Shown: in pieces, positions 48,100 through 55,606 of the stretch | Layout: each line of letters starts with the position of its first letter | Numbering within the stretch: position 1 is the stretch's first letter | Source: Thiohalophilus thiocyanatoxydans | GTDB taxonomy: Bacteria; Pseudomonadota; Gammaproteobacteria; UBA6429; Thiohalophilaceae | Assembly (NCBI RefSeq): GCF_004366735.1 | Contig: NZ_SOQX01000003.1 | Location: forward strand, 1 to 64,000 | DNA: 64,000 nt | Reading direction: 5' to 3' | The notes under the pieces: model-generated | Seen by the model: the letters and a program-made list of their open reading frames with translations, nothing else | What the model was told of the DNA's origin: nothing | Database searches by the model: none | Translations under genes and position numbers: made by a program

Positions 48100-48564
48100 A
48101 TGTCAAATGTTAACTATATGATTCCAAAGGGCGAACGCCCCGTCTGGACCCCGGAGCTCGAGGCGCTGGATGTGTTTGCCGACGGCATGCTGAGTATTCC
48201 CCTGCTGGGCGAGGTGACCGCCGGGCTGCCCATGGATCTCTGCGAGCAGGACGAGCGGATTTCGGTGCCGGCCAACATGGTGCGCCGCAATACCTACGCC
48301 CTGCGGGTACGCGGCCATTCGATGATCGATGACAACATCCAGGATGGCGACATCATCGTCATCGAAAAACGGGAGACGGCCGAAAACGGCCAGACCGTGG
48401 TGGCCATGATCAACGGCGAGAGCGTGACCCTGAAAAAATTCTACGTGGAGCACGACGGCATTCGCCTGCAGCCGGCCAATCCCGAGATGGAAGCGATCTA
48501 TATCAAAAATCAGGATGTGCAGATTTTGGGGATTGTCGCGGGAGTCATCCGCTCGGCCGACTGA
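48100..48564 (+). CDS. S24 (LexA/UmuD-type) peptidase without a helix-turn-helix
   Basis: This 154-residue protein is almost entirely the S24 self-cleavage domain. The scissile Ala-Gly is probably A41-G42 in GEVTAGLP. The nucleophile is S74 in RGHSMIDDNI and the lysine is K112 in SVTLKKFY, spaced as in LexA and UmuD. LexA's N-terminal winged helix (about 70 residues) is missing; only about 30 leader residues precede the domain. UmuD has a similar size, but no umuC is adjacent. It is followed after 9 bases by a Mut7-C gene. No SOS box was seen. Confidence 0.82.
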   Translation: MSNVNYMIPKGERPVWTPELEALDVFADGMLSIPLLGEVTAGLPMDLCEQDERISVPANMVRRNTYALRVRGHSMIDDNIQDGDIIVIEKRETAENGQTVVAMINGESVTLKKFYVEHDGIRLQPANPEMEAIYIKNQDVQILGIVAGVIRSAD

Positions 48565-48573
48565 TCCCCACCT

Positions 48574-49059
48574 GTGAAGTTTCTCTGCGATGAGATGTTG
48601 CAACGGCTCGGCAGCTGGCTGCGGGCCGCCGGTTACGACACCCTGATCGAAAGCGACGGCCGCGACGACTATGCCCTGCTGCGCGAGGCCATCGCCGAAC
48701 ACCGCCAACTGCTGACCCGCGATCGCAAATTGCTCGAATACCGCCGTGCCCCGGGCCATGTCATTCTGCTGGAAGGCAACAATCTCGAACAGTGTGCGGC
48801 GAGCCTCTCCCGCCAGCTGGTCATGGACTGGCAGTACCGGCCCTTTACCCGCTGCCTGGTCTGCAATACCGAACTGCGTCCGGCGGACGCGAGCTGGCAG
48901 GCAGCCGTGCCCGCCGATGTGCGCCGGAAGGAGGGCACGCTATACTGCCCGACCTGTAACAAGGTTTACTGGGACGGCAGCCACGTGCGCCGCATGCGCC
49001 ACCGCCTCAGGCAGTGGCAGCAGGCGTTCGCGGGTGCCACCCGGGCGGACGCAGAGTAG
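48574..49059 (+). CDS. Mut7-C RNase-like protein (PIN fold with zinc ribbon)
   Basis: The 161-residue protein has an N-terminal PIN-like domain, beginning KFLCDEMLQRLGSWLRAAGYD, with acidic residues including LLTRDRKLLEY. A C-terminal zinc ribbon has CLVCNTEL and YCPTCNKVYW. This is the Mut7-C (DUF82) architecture, predicted to be an RNase. GTG start at 48574. It is likely co-transcribed with the S24 protein. Confidence 0.85.
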   Translation: MKFLCDEMLQRLGSWLRAAGYDTLIESDGRDDYALLREAIAEHRQLLTRDRKLLEYRRAPGHVILLEGNNLEQCAASLSRQLVMDWQYRPFTRCLVCNTELRPADASWQAAVPADVRRKEGTLYCPTCNKVYWDGSHVRRMRHRLRQWQQAFAGATRADAE

Positions 49060-49188
49060 GGTCTTTTCCGTGGCTTGACCTCAATCCGCCCGGGACAAGC
49101 CGGTATAAAACTTTTATACTGGACGTTTTTACTCGGCTATTAATTCTCCGCGGAAAGCCCCCCGGAGCAACGAGACAAGGTATTGTGT

Positions 49189-50379
49189 ATGAAATCATTT
49201 ATCCCCCCTCAACGGACCCTGATGGGCCCCGGTCCGTCCGATGTCAGCCCGCGGGTCCTGGAAGCCCTGGGGCGGCCGACTATCGGCCATCTCGATCCTG
49301 CCTTCATCGGCATGATGGAAGAGATGAAAGGTCTGCTGCAGTATGCTTTTGCGACCCAAAATGAACTCACCTTCCCGGTCTCCGCGCCCGGTTCGGCCGG
49401 TATGGAGACCTGCTTCGTCAACCTGGTGGAGCCGGGTGACAAGGTGATCGTTTGCCAGAACGGCGTGTTCGGCGGGCGTATGAAAGAGAACGTCGAGCGT
49501 TGCGGCGCGACGGCCGTCATGGTCGAGGACGAATGGGGTGCCGTGGTCGATCCGCAAAAAGTGGAGGAGGCCCTGAAGGCGAATCCGGATGCCAAAATCG
49601 TCGCCTTCGTGCATGCTGAAACCTCCACCGGCGCCCAGTCCGATGCCAAAACTCTGGTCGAGCTGGCGCACCAGCATGATTGTCTGACCATCGTCGATGC
49701 GGTCACCTCGCTGGGGGGCTCACCGCTGAAGGTGGACGAGTGGGGCATCGATGCCATCTATTCCGGTACTCAGAAATGTCTCTCCGCGCCGCCGGGTCTC
49801 TCGCCGGTCAGCTTCAGCGAGCGCGCGGCCGAGGTCGTGAAAAACCGCAAAACCAGGGTCCAGAGCTGGTTTCTCGATCTCAGCCTGGTGATGGGTTACT
49901 GGGGTGGCGGCGGCAAGCGCGCCTACCACCATACCGCACCGATCAATAATCTTTACGGGCTGCACGAGGCGCTGCTGATCCTGCACGAAGAAGGGCTGGA
50001 AAACGCCTGGGCCCGGCATCAGCATCATCACCAGGCGCTCAAGGCCGGCCTGGAAGCGCTGGGCATGTCTTTCGTGGTCAAGGAGGGCGATCGCCTGCCG
50101 CAGCTCAACGCCGTGACGATTCCCGAAGGCGTGGACGATGCCGAGGTGCGTTCCATCCTGCTGAATGATTACAACCTGGAAATCGGTGCCGGGCTCGGCA
50201 ACCTGGCCGGCAAGGTCTGGCGTATCGGCCTGATGGGCCACGCCAGTAACCCGGCCAACATCGAGTACTGTCTCAAGTCACTGGACGAGGTACTGAGCAA
50301 GATGAACGCGCCGATCACAAGCGGTGTGGCCGTGCCGGCGGCCAAAGCGGTACTGGACGGCGCCGCACAGGCCAGTTAA
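49189..50379 (+). CDS. Class V PLP aminotransferase (alanine/serine-glyoxylate type)
   Basis: The 396-residue cytoplasmic enzyme has a class V fold. The N-terminus LMGPGPSDVSPRVLEAL is characteristic of alanine-glyoxylate and serine-glyoxylate aminotransferases. The Schiff-base lysine is K196 in YSGTQKCLSAPPG, with DAVTSLGG just upstream. It probably transfers amino groups to glyoxylate, linking photorespiration-like or C2 metabolism to glycine. The ATG at 49189 is chosen over an in-frame TTG two codons earlier. A terminator follows. Confidence 0.9.
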   Translation: MKSFIPPQRTLMGPGPSDVSPRVLEALGRPTIGHLDPAFIGMMEEMKGLLQYAFATQNELTFPVSAPGSAGMETCFVNLVEPGDKVIVCQNGVFGGRMKENVERCGATAVMVEDEWGAVVDPQKVEEALKANPDAKIVAFVHAETSTGAQSDAKTLVELAHQHDCLTIVDAVTSLGGSPLKVDEWGIDAIYSGTQKCLSAPPGLSPVSFSERAAEVVKNRKTRVQSWFLDLSLVMGYWGGGGKRAYHHTAPINNLYGLHEALLILHEEGLENAWARHQHHHQALKAGLEALGMSFVVKEGDRLPQLNAVTIPEGVDDAEVRSILLNDYNLEIGAGLGNLAGKVWRIGLMGHASNPANIEYCLKSLDEVLSKMNAPITSGVAVPAAKAVLDGAAQAS

Positions 50380-50400
50380 ACCTTCGGTTTAACGAAACAG

Positions 50401-50430
50401 AAAAAGGGCGACTATACGGTCGCCCTTTTT
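50401..50430 (+). terminator. Rho-independent terminator of the aminotransferase gene
   Basis: AAAAAGGGCGAC and GTCGCCCTTTTT pair across a six-base loop, forming a bidirectional-looking A/T-flanked stem. Confidence 0.85.
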
Positions 50431-50459
50431 ATTTGTCGTCGCAAAAAGTTGCGGGCTAA

Positions 50460-50525
50460 CCAAACCGGAAGTCACGCCGGTGATAGCCTGCATGACCGCT
50501 GTTTTATAAAAATCTAACCACGAAG
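50460..50525 (+). repeat. About 65-bp direct repeat, copy A
   Basis: It starts CAAACCGGAAGTCACGC and contains GATAG, TGCATGACC and TTTTATAAAAA before a CACGAAG-class arm. Copy B is at 50641-50706. Confidence 0.6.
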
Positions 50526-50757
50526 GCGCGAAGACACGAAGAACGATTAATTCAATCCTGGTAAACCGCCGTCTTTGTCGGTGCGACACAAACAGGCTCT
50601 ACTGTTCTGGCGTGCTTCGTTAGAAAAAGGCCTCCTTTAATCAAATCGGAGGTCACGCAAACGATAGTTTGCATGACCCCTGAATTTTATAAAAAGGTAA
50701 CCAAGAAGACACGAAGAAAAAATTAATCCGCTTCGAGACTTCGTGTCTTCGTGGTTT
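50516..50757. repeat. CACGAAG-class arms in the gap after the aminotransferase gene
   Basis: Arms reading AACCACGAAGGCGCGAAG (50516-50544) and AACCAAGAAGACACGAAG (50698-50726) point one way. The arm at 50736-50757, CTTCGTGTCTTCGTGGTTT, points the other. The gap to bphP (about 470 bases) holds only the terminator and repeats. Confidence 0.62.
50641..50706 (+). repeat. About 65-bp direct repeat, copy B
   Basis: It starts CAAATCGGAGGTCACGC and continues with GATAG, TGCATGACC and TTTTATAAAAA, parallel to 50460-50525 with scattered substitutions. Confidence 0.6.
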
Positions 50758-50848
50758 GTTGTTGAATTTGTGAACCATTCCGGGCCGGGCTGTATTCTGC
50801 ATCGATCATTCGCCTTTGCTGTTGATACAAAAGCGACGATATTATGGA

Positions 50849-52909
50849 TCAGTCGGAAGTTGTTCCGCTGCCGGTCTCGCTCATCACCCGGTTGCGGCCC
50901 GCCTCTTTGGCCCGATACATGGCCTGATCCGCCCGTTTGACCAGCGTGCGACGGGTATCACCGGCGACCCAGGTGGTTACCCCGAAACTGGCGGTGATGT
51001 GGCCAATCGGGCCCATGTCGCCGGCTTCGATGGCCTGGCGCAGGCGTTCTGCCAGTTGCAGCGTACACTCCAGAGTGGAGTTACCCGCGATCACCAGAAA
51101 TTCTTCGCCGCCCCAGCGACCAAAATGGTCGGTGGGGCGCAGGCTCCGGTTGAGAATATCACTGATGGTGACCAGTACCTTGTCGCCCGCGTCATGGCCA
51201 TGCGTGTCATTCACCTGTTTGAAGTGGTCGATATCGAATAGCAGTACGCTACAGGGACGGCCATACCGGATGGCGGCGCTGATCTCGCTATCAAGGACGG
51301 TTTCGGTGCGTGAGCGGTTCCAGATGCCGGTTAGCGCATCGGTATAGGCCAGATGTTCGAGCCGTTCGTTAAGCTTGGCGATTTCATGGGCGGAGACGGC
51401 GACGGCGAGATCTTCGGCCAGCCCGGTGACTGCCCGCTGTTCTATTGCGCTCCATGCCCGGCTCTGACCGGTCACTTGCTCTGCCCAGGTCGCGAACGAG
51501 TGTCGGGGTGAAAGCCGCACTTCCTCTTTGTCGTCGAGCAGCGGTTTTTCCGGATTGCCGGCCCACAGCCGGGTTTCAATATGCTCGGCACGCAGTAGCA
51601 GTAACCAGCCTGTATCCTTCTGGCCCAATGGTAATGGGGCAGCCAGCAAGCCACAGGCATCCTGTTTGTCAACCAATCCCGCCAGCCCGGTGTGTCGCAG
51701 TTCATGGCTTTGCCAGGTGTCGTGGGTCTGGGATTCCTGATTCAACCAGGCGACGATTTTTTGCAGAGTCGGTCGATCCGGTACCCGGCCCAGGCCGATG
51801 GTATGTTTCGGGTAGACCAGGGCGCAACCGCAGGCTTCGAACAGTTCCAACCAGTCGTAACCGTGCTCCTGAACAATGGTTGCCGGTTCACGCAACTGTC
51901 CGCGAATATCGGAGATCAGTGCCTGACTGTCACGGACCCGTTGTAAAAACCGCGCCTCGCTGTGGGCCTTGAGCAAAAACAGCCGCTGGGTGGCGGCCTG
52001 GACCAGGGAACGGGCGGCATCACGCACGTCGGGCGGTAATGGTCGGGGTTGTAATGCATGGGCGGCAACCAGACCGTACAACTGTTGCTGGTTGTGAAGC
52101 GCAATGGAGAGCGCACCCTGCACGTCCATGTTCTGCAGATACGCAAGATGAATGGGCGAGACCGCGCGCAGAATCCCTTGTGACAGATCCAGGGGACCGT
52201 TGTCGGGATCCTCGGCCGGTATCAGTGGCACGCCCGTGACGCGGGCATCCGGGATACTGCGCACCGGGTTGATATCATACAGCGCCCGCACCTGGGGAGG
52301 GATGTCACTGGCGGGAAAGTGATGGCCCAGAAAACTGTCGGCCTGGCCGCCGAGGCTTTCGGCGATGACACTACCATGCCACTCGTTATCAAAGTGATAG
52401 ACCATGACCCGCTCGTAGCCGGTCAGTTCGCGTATTCCCTGCGTCAGGGTATCGAGCAAGGCCTGGCTGTCGTTGGCGCGGGCAAAACGGTCTAGCCAGT
52501 CATTCACGGCCGGCAGAAGGCGATGACGGCTGCTTTGGTGCAGCTGTTCGAATTCCAGAACCAACCGTTTACCGCTGCGATAGGCCAGTACATTATAGCG
52601 TCGGGTTTGCTCGTCAAAGCGACGAGTTGTACGCAGGGCCGTGGTGGAAAATGGGGCATCTTTCAACGCGCGTTGCAAGCGCTGGATTAGCTGCTTCCCC
52701 AGCAGTTGTTGCGGAGAGCTTTGCAGCGCCTGTTCAGGCGAGACGGCCAGACAGTGATTGATATTCGCGCTGACCTGAAGAATCCGGCTAAAGGTATCAT
52801 CCATACTGATCAGACAGCCCTGGGGCTGAATCGCTCCGGGAATATGCACCGGTTCCCGGGCGCATGACTCCAGGGCCTTTTGAAGTTTGTTATCGTTCAG
52901 TTCACTCAA
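50849..52909 (-). CDS. bphP: Bacteriophytochrome with diguanylate cyclase output
   Basis: The 686-residue protein has PAS (about 15-125), GAF (about 140-310), PHY (about 320-510) and GGDEF (about 525-685). The biliverdin-binding cysteine is C16 just before EPVHIPGAIQ. PASDIP has D202 and SPIHL has H254. The PHY tongue has PRHSF (468-472). The output domain has an intact GGEEF (600-604) and an upstream RPTD (591-594), which fits the c-di-GMP inhibitory site. It should be a red/far-red light-regulated c-di-GMP synthase. Its start overlaps the heme oxygenase stop by 4 bases. QPQG replaces the usual QPHG. Confidence 0.93.
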   Translation of the reverse strand: MSELNDNKLQKALESCAREPVHIPGAIQPQGCLISMDDTFSRILQVSANINHCLAVSPEQALQSSPQQLLGKQLIQRLQRALKDAPFSTTALRTTRRFDEQTRRYNVLAYRSGKRLVLEFEQLHQSSRHRLLPAVNDWLDRFARANDSQALLDTLTQGIRELTGYERVMVYHFDNEWHGSVIAESLGGQADSFLGHHFPASDIPPQVRALYDINPVRSIPDARVTGVPLIPAEDPDNGPLDLSQGILRAVSPIHLAYLQNMDVQGALSIALHNQQQLYGLVAAHALQPRPLPPDVRDAARSLVQAATQRLFLLKAHSEARFLQRVRDSQALISDIRGQLREPATIVQEHGYDWLELFEACGCALVYPKHTIGLGRVPDRPTLQKIVAWLNQESQTHDTWQSHELRHTGLAGLVDKQDACGLLAAPLPLGQKDTGWLLLLRAEHIETRLWAGNPEKPLLDDKEEVRLSPRHSFATWAEQVTGQSRAWSAIEQRAVTGLAEDLAVAVSAHEIAKLNERLEHLAYTDALTGIWNRSRTETVLDSEISAAIRYGRPCSVLLFDIDHFKQVNDTHGHDAGDKVLVTISDILNRSLRPTDHFGRWGGEEFLVIAGNSTLECTLQLAERLRQAIEAGDMGPIGHITASFGVTTWVAGDTRRTLVKRADQAMYRAKEAGRNRVMSETGSGTTSD

Positions 52910-53562
52910 GGGTCGGTCCTGTCGGATGGCAGATAATGATCAAGATGCTGATACAGCATGTTAAAAATCTGTACGGCACTGTGCGTGACGGCCTTGTCGT
53001 CGAGTAACCCGTCGTAACAGGTCAGCAGCGCCTTGAACTGTTGCCACGTGTCTTGCTGATATACGCGAAAGTAGCGGACACCACAGTCGGCGTCCAGTCC
53101 CAATGTCCTGGCAAGATGCGGCGCGATGATCCGTCCCCCCTGGGTGGCACCTTCCAGCACATAAAGTACGCCGAGCAGCGCGCCGGTGTTCTCCATTGAT
53201 GGCAAAGCTGGTGTGACAGAAGGGAGCGTATCGATCATAGTGCCCAGATCGCGTAAATCATCCTGCAATAGTGGCCAACGTGGCCGGTAATGATAGGTGG
53301 TATTCTGTTGATCGGTCACTCGGATGAGTTCGTCAAGCAGGGGGGGCTCCAGTATTCGATAAAAATCGGCAAAGGCAATCAATACCCGCCGGTAATCTTC
53401 CCTTGTCAGTACCGGACTCAGCAGGGGTTGCAGAATCGGGTGCTGTTCGAGCGACTGATGGACCGGCTTTGTCGCAGTCCTGAGTTGGCTGATCAAACCG
53501 CTCGCTGCCGGTTGTGTCGCATTTCCTGCCGAGCTGCTGTTTCGACGCGTGTTGTAACCCAT
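52906..53562 (-). CDS. bphO: Heme oxygenase supplying biliverdin
   Basis: This 218-residue heme oxygenase-like protein has a candidate proximal histidine at H35 (TKPVHQSLEQ). It also has the family helix LGVLYVLEGATQGGRII. It cleaves heme to biliverdin, the phytochrome chromophore. The start at 53562 lies 4 bases after the tsdA stop; a longer in-frame start would intrude into tsdA and gives an atypical leader. The 4-base overlap with bphP shows that the pair is translated together. Confidence 0.88.
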   Translation of the reverse strand: MGYNTRRNSSSAGNATQPAASGLISQLRTATKPVHQSLEQHPILQPLLSPVLTREDYRRVLIAFADFYRILEPPLLDELIRVTDQQNTTYHYRPRWPLLQDDLRDLGTMIDTLPSVTPALPSMENTGALLGVLYVLEGATQGGRIIAPHLARTLGLDADCGVRYFRVYQQDTWQQFKALLTCYDGLLDDKAVTHSAVQIFNMLYQHLDHYLPSDRTDP

Positions 53563-53566
53563 AGGC

Positions 53567-54481
53567 TTATTCAAACGGATTGGGATAGGCCTGACTGCCC
53601 AGCACGGCGTCGTTGATCTTGTCCCCGTAATAACACTGGTGGTTGTGGAAGGTCTGGTCGGTTGTTTTGAGATCACCGTCATTACGGGGATCCTGCGGGC
53701 GTTCGTGGCTGTTGATGTAGGCAGCTACATCCCACGCTTCCTGCTCGCTCAGACTGTAGGGTTTGCCCAGCGGCATGTTGGCATGAATGAAATTGGCCGC
53801 GGTGTTGATGCGGTGCATGCCGGCGCCCCAGTTGAAGGAGTCCTCGCCCCACAGCGGGGGGAAGATATGCTCGCCTTCGGCTTTGCGGCCCTGACCGTCA
53901 TCGGCATGACAAATGGTGCACTGGGCCTGGTAGACCTGCTGACCGCGGCGGATAGCCGGTGTTTTGTCCGGTGAGTCGAGCTTCGGATAGCCGCGTCCGG
54001 CCAGGGCCACCCCGGTGGGGGCGCCTTTGGCCAGCCAGTAATGGTAGGTCAGAATGGCGGTGAGTTCCTCGCTGCCGGACGGCGGCGGTTTGCCGTTCAT
54101 GCTGTAGCGGAAGCAGCCCTGAATGCGCTCTTCCATGGTGTTGACCCGATCATTCTTGCCCCGGTAAGCGGGATACATAGTATAGGCGGCCCACAGCGGC
54201 GCGGAGTCGGCACGGCGGCCGGCATCCACATGACAGTTGACGCAGTTCAGGTCGTTACCCACGTACTTGCCGCGCAATTGCTGGGTGTTGATAAACAGAT
54301 CACGCCCACGACGCACCATCTCACCAAACTGATTGTCCGGGATGGCCGAGTCGGGCGGCGGGGTGAAGCGGGGGGCTTCCCCCGGTGTGTCGGGCAGCTC
54401 GAGCTGGTAATCCCGTTCCTGTCCGATACCGGTTCCGGTCACTGCAAGCAGGCTGCTGATCAATACAAGCGTGGTTTTCAT
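53567..54481 (-). CDS. tsdA: TsdA, thiosulfate dehydrogenase (diheme cytochrome c)
   Basis: The 304-residue periplasmic diheme cytochrome has a signal peptide of about 20 residues. Heme 1 is CVNCH (80-84) with a conserved cysteine ligand C123 in ERIQGCFRYSMNG, the TsdA signature. Heme 2 is CTICH (188-192), with M236 in NMPLGK as a likely axial ligand. TsdA joins two thiosulfates to tetrathionate, or runs in reverse. Its start overlaps tsdB by 4 bases. The call rests on the Cys/His heme and surrounding motif. Confidence 0.88.
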   Translation of the reverse strand: MKTTLVLISSLLAVTGTGIGQERDYQLELPDTPGEAPRFTPPPDSAIPDNQFGEMVRRGRDLFINTQQLRGKYVGNDLNCVNCHVDAGRRADSAPLWAAYTMYPAYRGKNDRVNTMEERIQGCFRYSMNGKPPPSGSEELTAILTYHYWLAKGAPTGVALAGRGYPKLDSPDKTPAIRRGQQVYQAQCTICHADDGQGRKAEGEHIFPPLWGEDSFNWGAGMHRINTAANFIHANMPLGKPYSLSEQEAWDVAAYINSHERPQDPRNDGDLKTTDQTFHNHQCYYGDKINDAVLGSQAYPNPFE

Positions 54482-55128
54482 TGCTCGGCTCCGGTGTCGG
54501 GTTGGACAGGCGCGGCGGCGAAGTAATCGGCGACCGCCTGGATTTGTTCATCGCTCATGCGTTCGGCCACGACCTTCATCAGCTCGTTGGCGTCGTTGCG
54601 TCGTTTACCCGCGCGCCAGGCCTGAAGCTGGGCCTTGATATAACTGGCATGTTGTCCGGCCAGGGCCGGAAAGGCCGGGGCCACACCGCGCCCGCCCGGT
54701 CCGTGACAACTGACACAGGCGGGAATCGTGTTATCCCAGTCACCGCGCAGTGCCAGGGTCCGCCCGGAAGCGCTCTCTTTCCTCTTCGTGGAATCGCCGA
54801 CGGGATCAAGACCGGCATAATAGGCCGCGACATCCCGGCTCGCCACATCATCCAGTGCGGCGGCGATCGGGTTCATAGTCGGATTATCACGTGACCCGTT
54901 ACGGTAATCCCGCAGCTGCTTGCCCAGATATGCCGCATTCAAGCCGGCCAGACGGGGAAACCCCGCCGAGGCATTGCCCTGTCCATTGGCGCCGTGACAG
55001 GCGACACACGCCGTAGCGCCCTGATTGTTACCTTGCATGGCGATCTGCTTGCCGGTTTCGACATCGCCGGCGGCCATGGCGATGTGTGAGACAACTGCTA
55101 ACAGGGGAATGACCGGCCAGAGTTTCAT
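54478..55128 (-). CDS. tsdB: TsdB, diheme cytochrome c4-type electron acceptor
   Basis: This 216-residue exported protein has two c4-like domains, with CVACH (41-45) and CVSCH in the second half, each followed by a FPRLAGL or FPALAGQ segment and a distal Met region. In other sulfur oxidisers a c4-type TsdB lies just upstream of tsdA and accepts its electrons. The start at 55128 has AAGGA about 11 bases before it; a GTG at 55149 is also possible. It heads the run tsdB-tsdA-bphO-bphP. Confidence 0.86.
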   Translation of the reverse strand: MKLWPVIPLLAVVSHIAMAAGDVETGKQIAMQGNNQGATACVACHGANGQGNASAGFPRLAGLNAAYLGKQLRDYRNGSRDNPTMNPIAAALDDVASRDVAAYYAGLDPVGDSTKRKESASGRTLALRGDWDNTIPACVSCHGPGGRGVAPAFPALAGQHASYIKAQLQAWRAGKRRNDANELMKVVAERMSDEQIQAVADYFAAAPVQPDTGAEQ

Positions 55129-55190
55129 TAGTCTGTGAATCCTTGTCACGTTAATGGGGTGTATCGTCGCTCGCTAAATATAGATAAGAA

Positions 55191-55253
55191 GTTTCGAATC
55201 CCGGAACATTCTGAACTTTCCGGGGCGCCTTTATCTGTACGGGTATTCGGAAC
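55191..55253. repeat. Short relative of the 129-bp MITE-like element in the tsdB upstream region
   Basis: GTTTCGAATCCC (55191-55202) and GGGTATTCGGAAC (55241-55253) are inverse ends. The 16-base string ACGGGTATTCGGAACG at 55239 is identical to 1484-1499. Inside, CCGGAA and TTCCGG (55201-55223) form a dyad. It lies 60-125 bases before the tsdB start codon. Confidence 0.5.
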
Positions 55254-55291
55254 GCTTGTTTGGGCGAACGGCGATGGCAATTCACTCAAGT

Positions 55292-55319
55292 ATAGACACC
55301 CCGTATTCGGGGTGTCTAT
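55292..55319. other. Perfect 12-bp palindrome between the ppsA and tsdB operons
   Basis: ATAGACACCCCG, TATT loop, CGGGGTGTCTAT. No T run follows on either strand. On the minus strand it lies after the 52-residue membrane protein gene and before tsdB, so it could end the ppsA transcript or serve as an operator. Confidence 0.55.
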
Positions 55320-55446
55320 GTAAACGCTCTGTTTGTCGTGGTGTTGTCCGGCCGATCCGGCAGGAAGAGTCAGTTCCGTATTGCAGCAACATTCCTGAGG
55401 GCGTCCACCAGATCAATGATTCTGAGTTCAATAACACCAGGCTTGT

Positions 55447-55605
55447 CTATAACAGGCCGTAAAATCCCCCGGCTGCCAGAAAGGCCAGTATTCCACCAAT
55501 GACAAAAGCGATATTGGAATAGCGACGATCAACGCGGCGCAAGGCGAAGCCGGCCCAGATGGCGAAGGCGGCAACGATGATGAGAAAAATAAACAGTCGG
55601 GTCAT
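55447..55605 (-). CDS. Small two-helix membrane protein next to ppsA
   Basis: The 52-residue protein begins MTRLFIFLIIVAAFAIWAGF, followed by a basic turn (RRVDRRYSN) and a second hydrophobic segment. It starts one base after the ppsA stop, so it is in the same transcript. Not recognised. The polar loop between two helices makes a small membrane peptide credible. An in-frame ATG at 55662 lies inside ppsA and is unlikely. Confidence 0.6.
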   Translation of the reverse strand: MTRLFIFLIIVAAFAIWAGFALRRVDRRYSNIAFVIGGILAFLAAGGFYGLL

Positions 55606-55606
55606 A

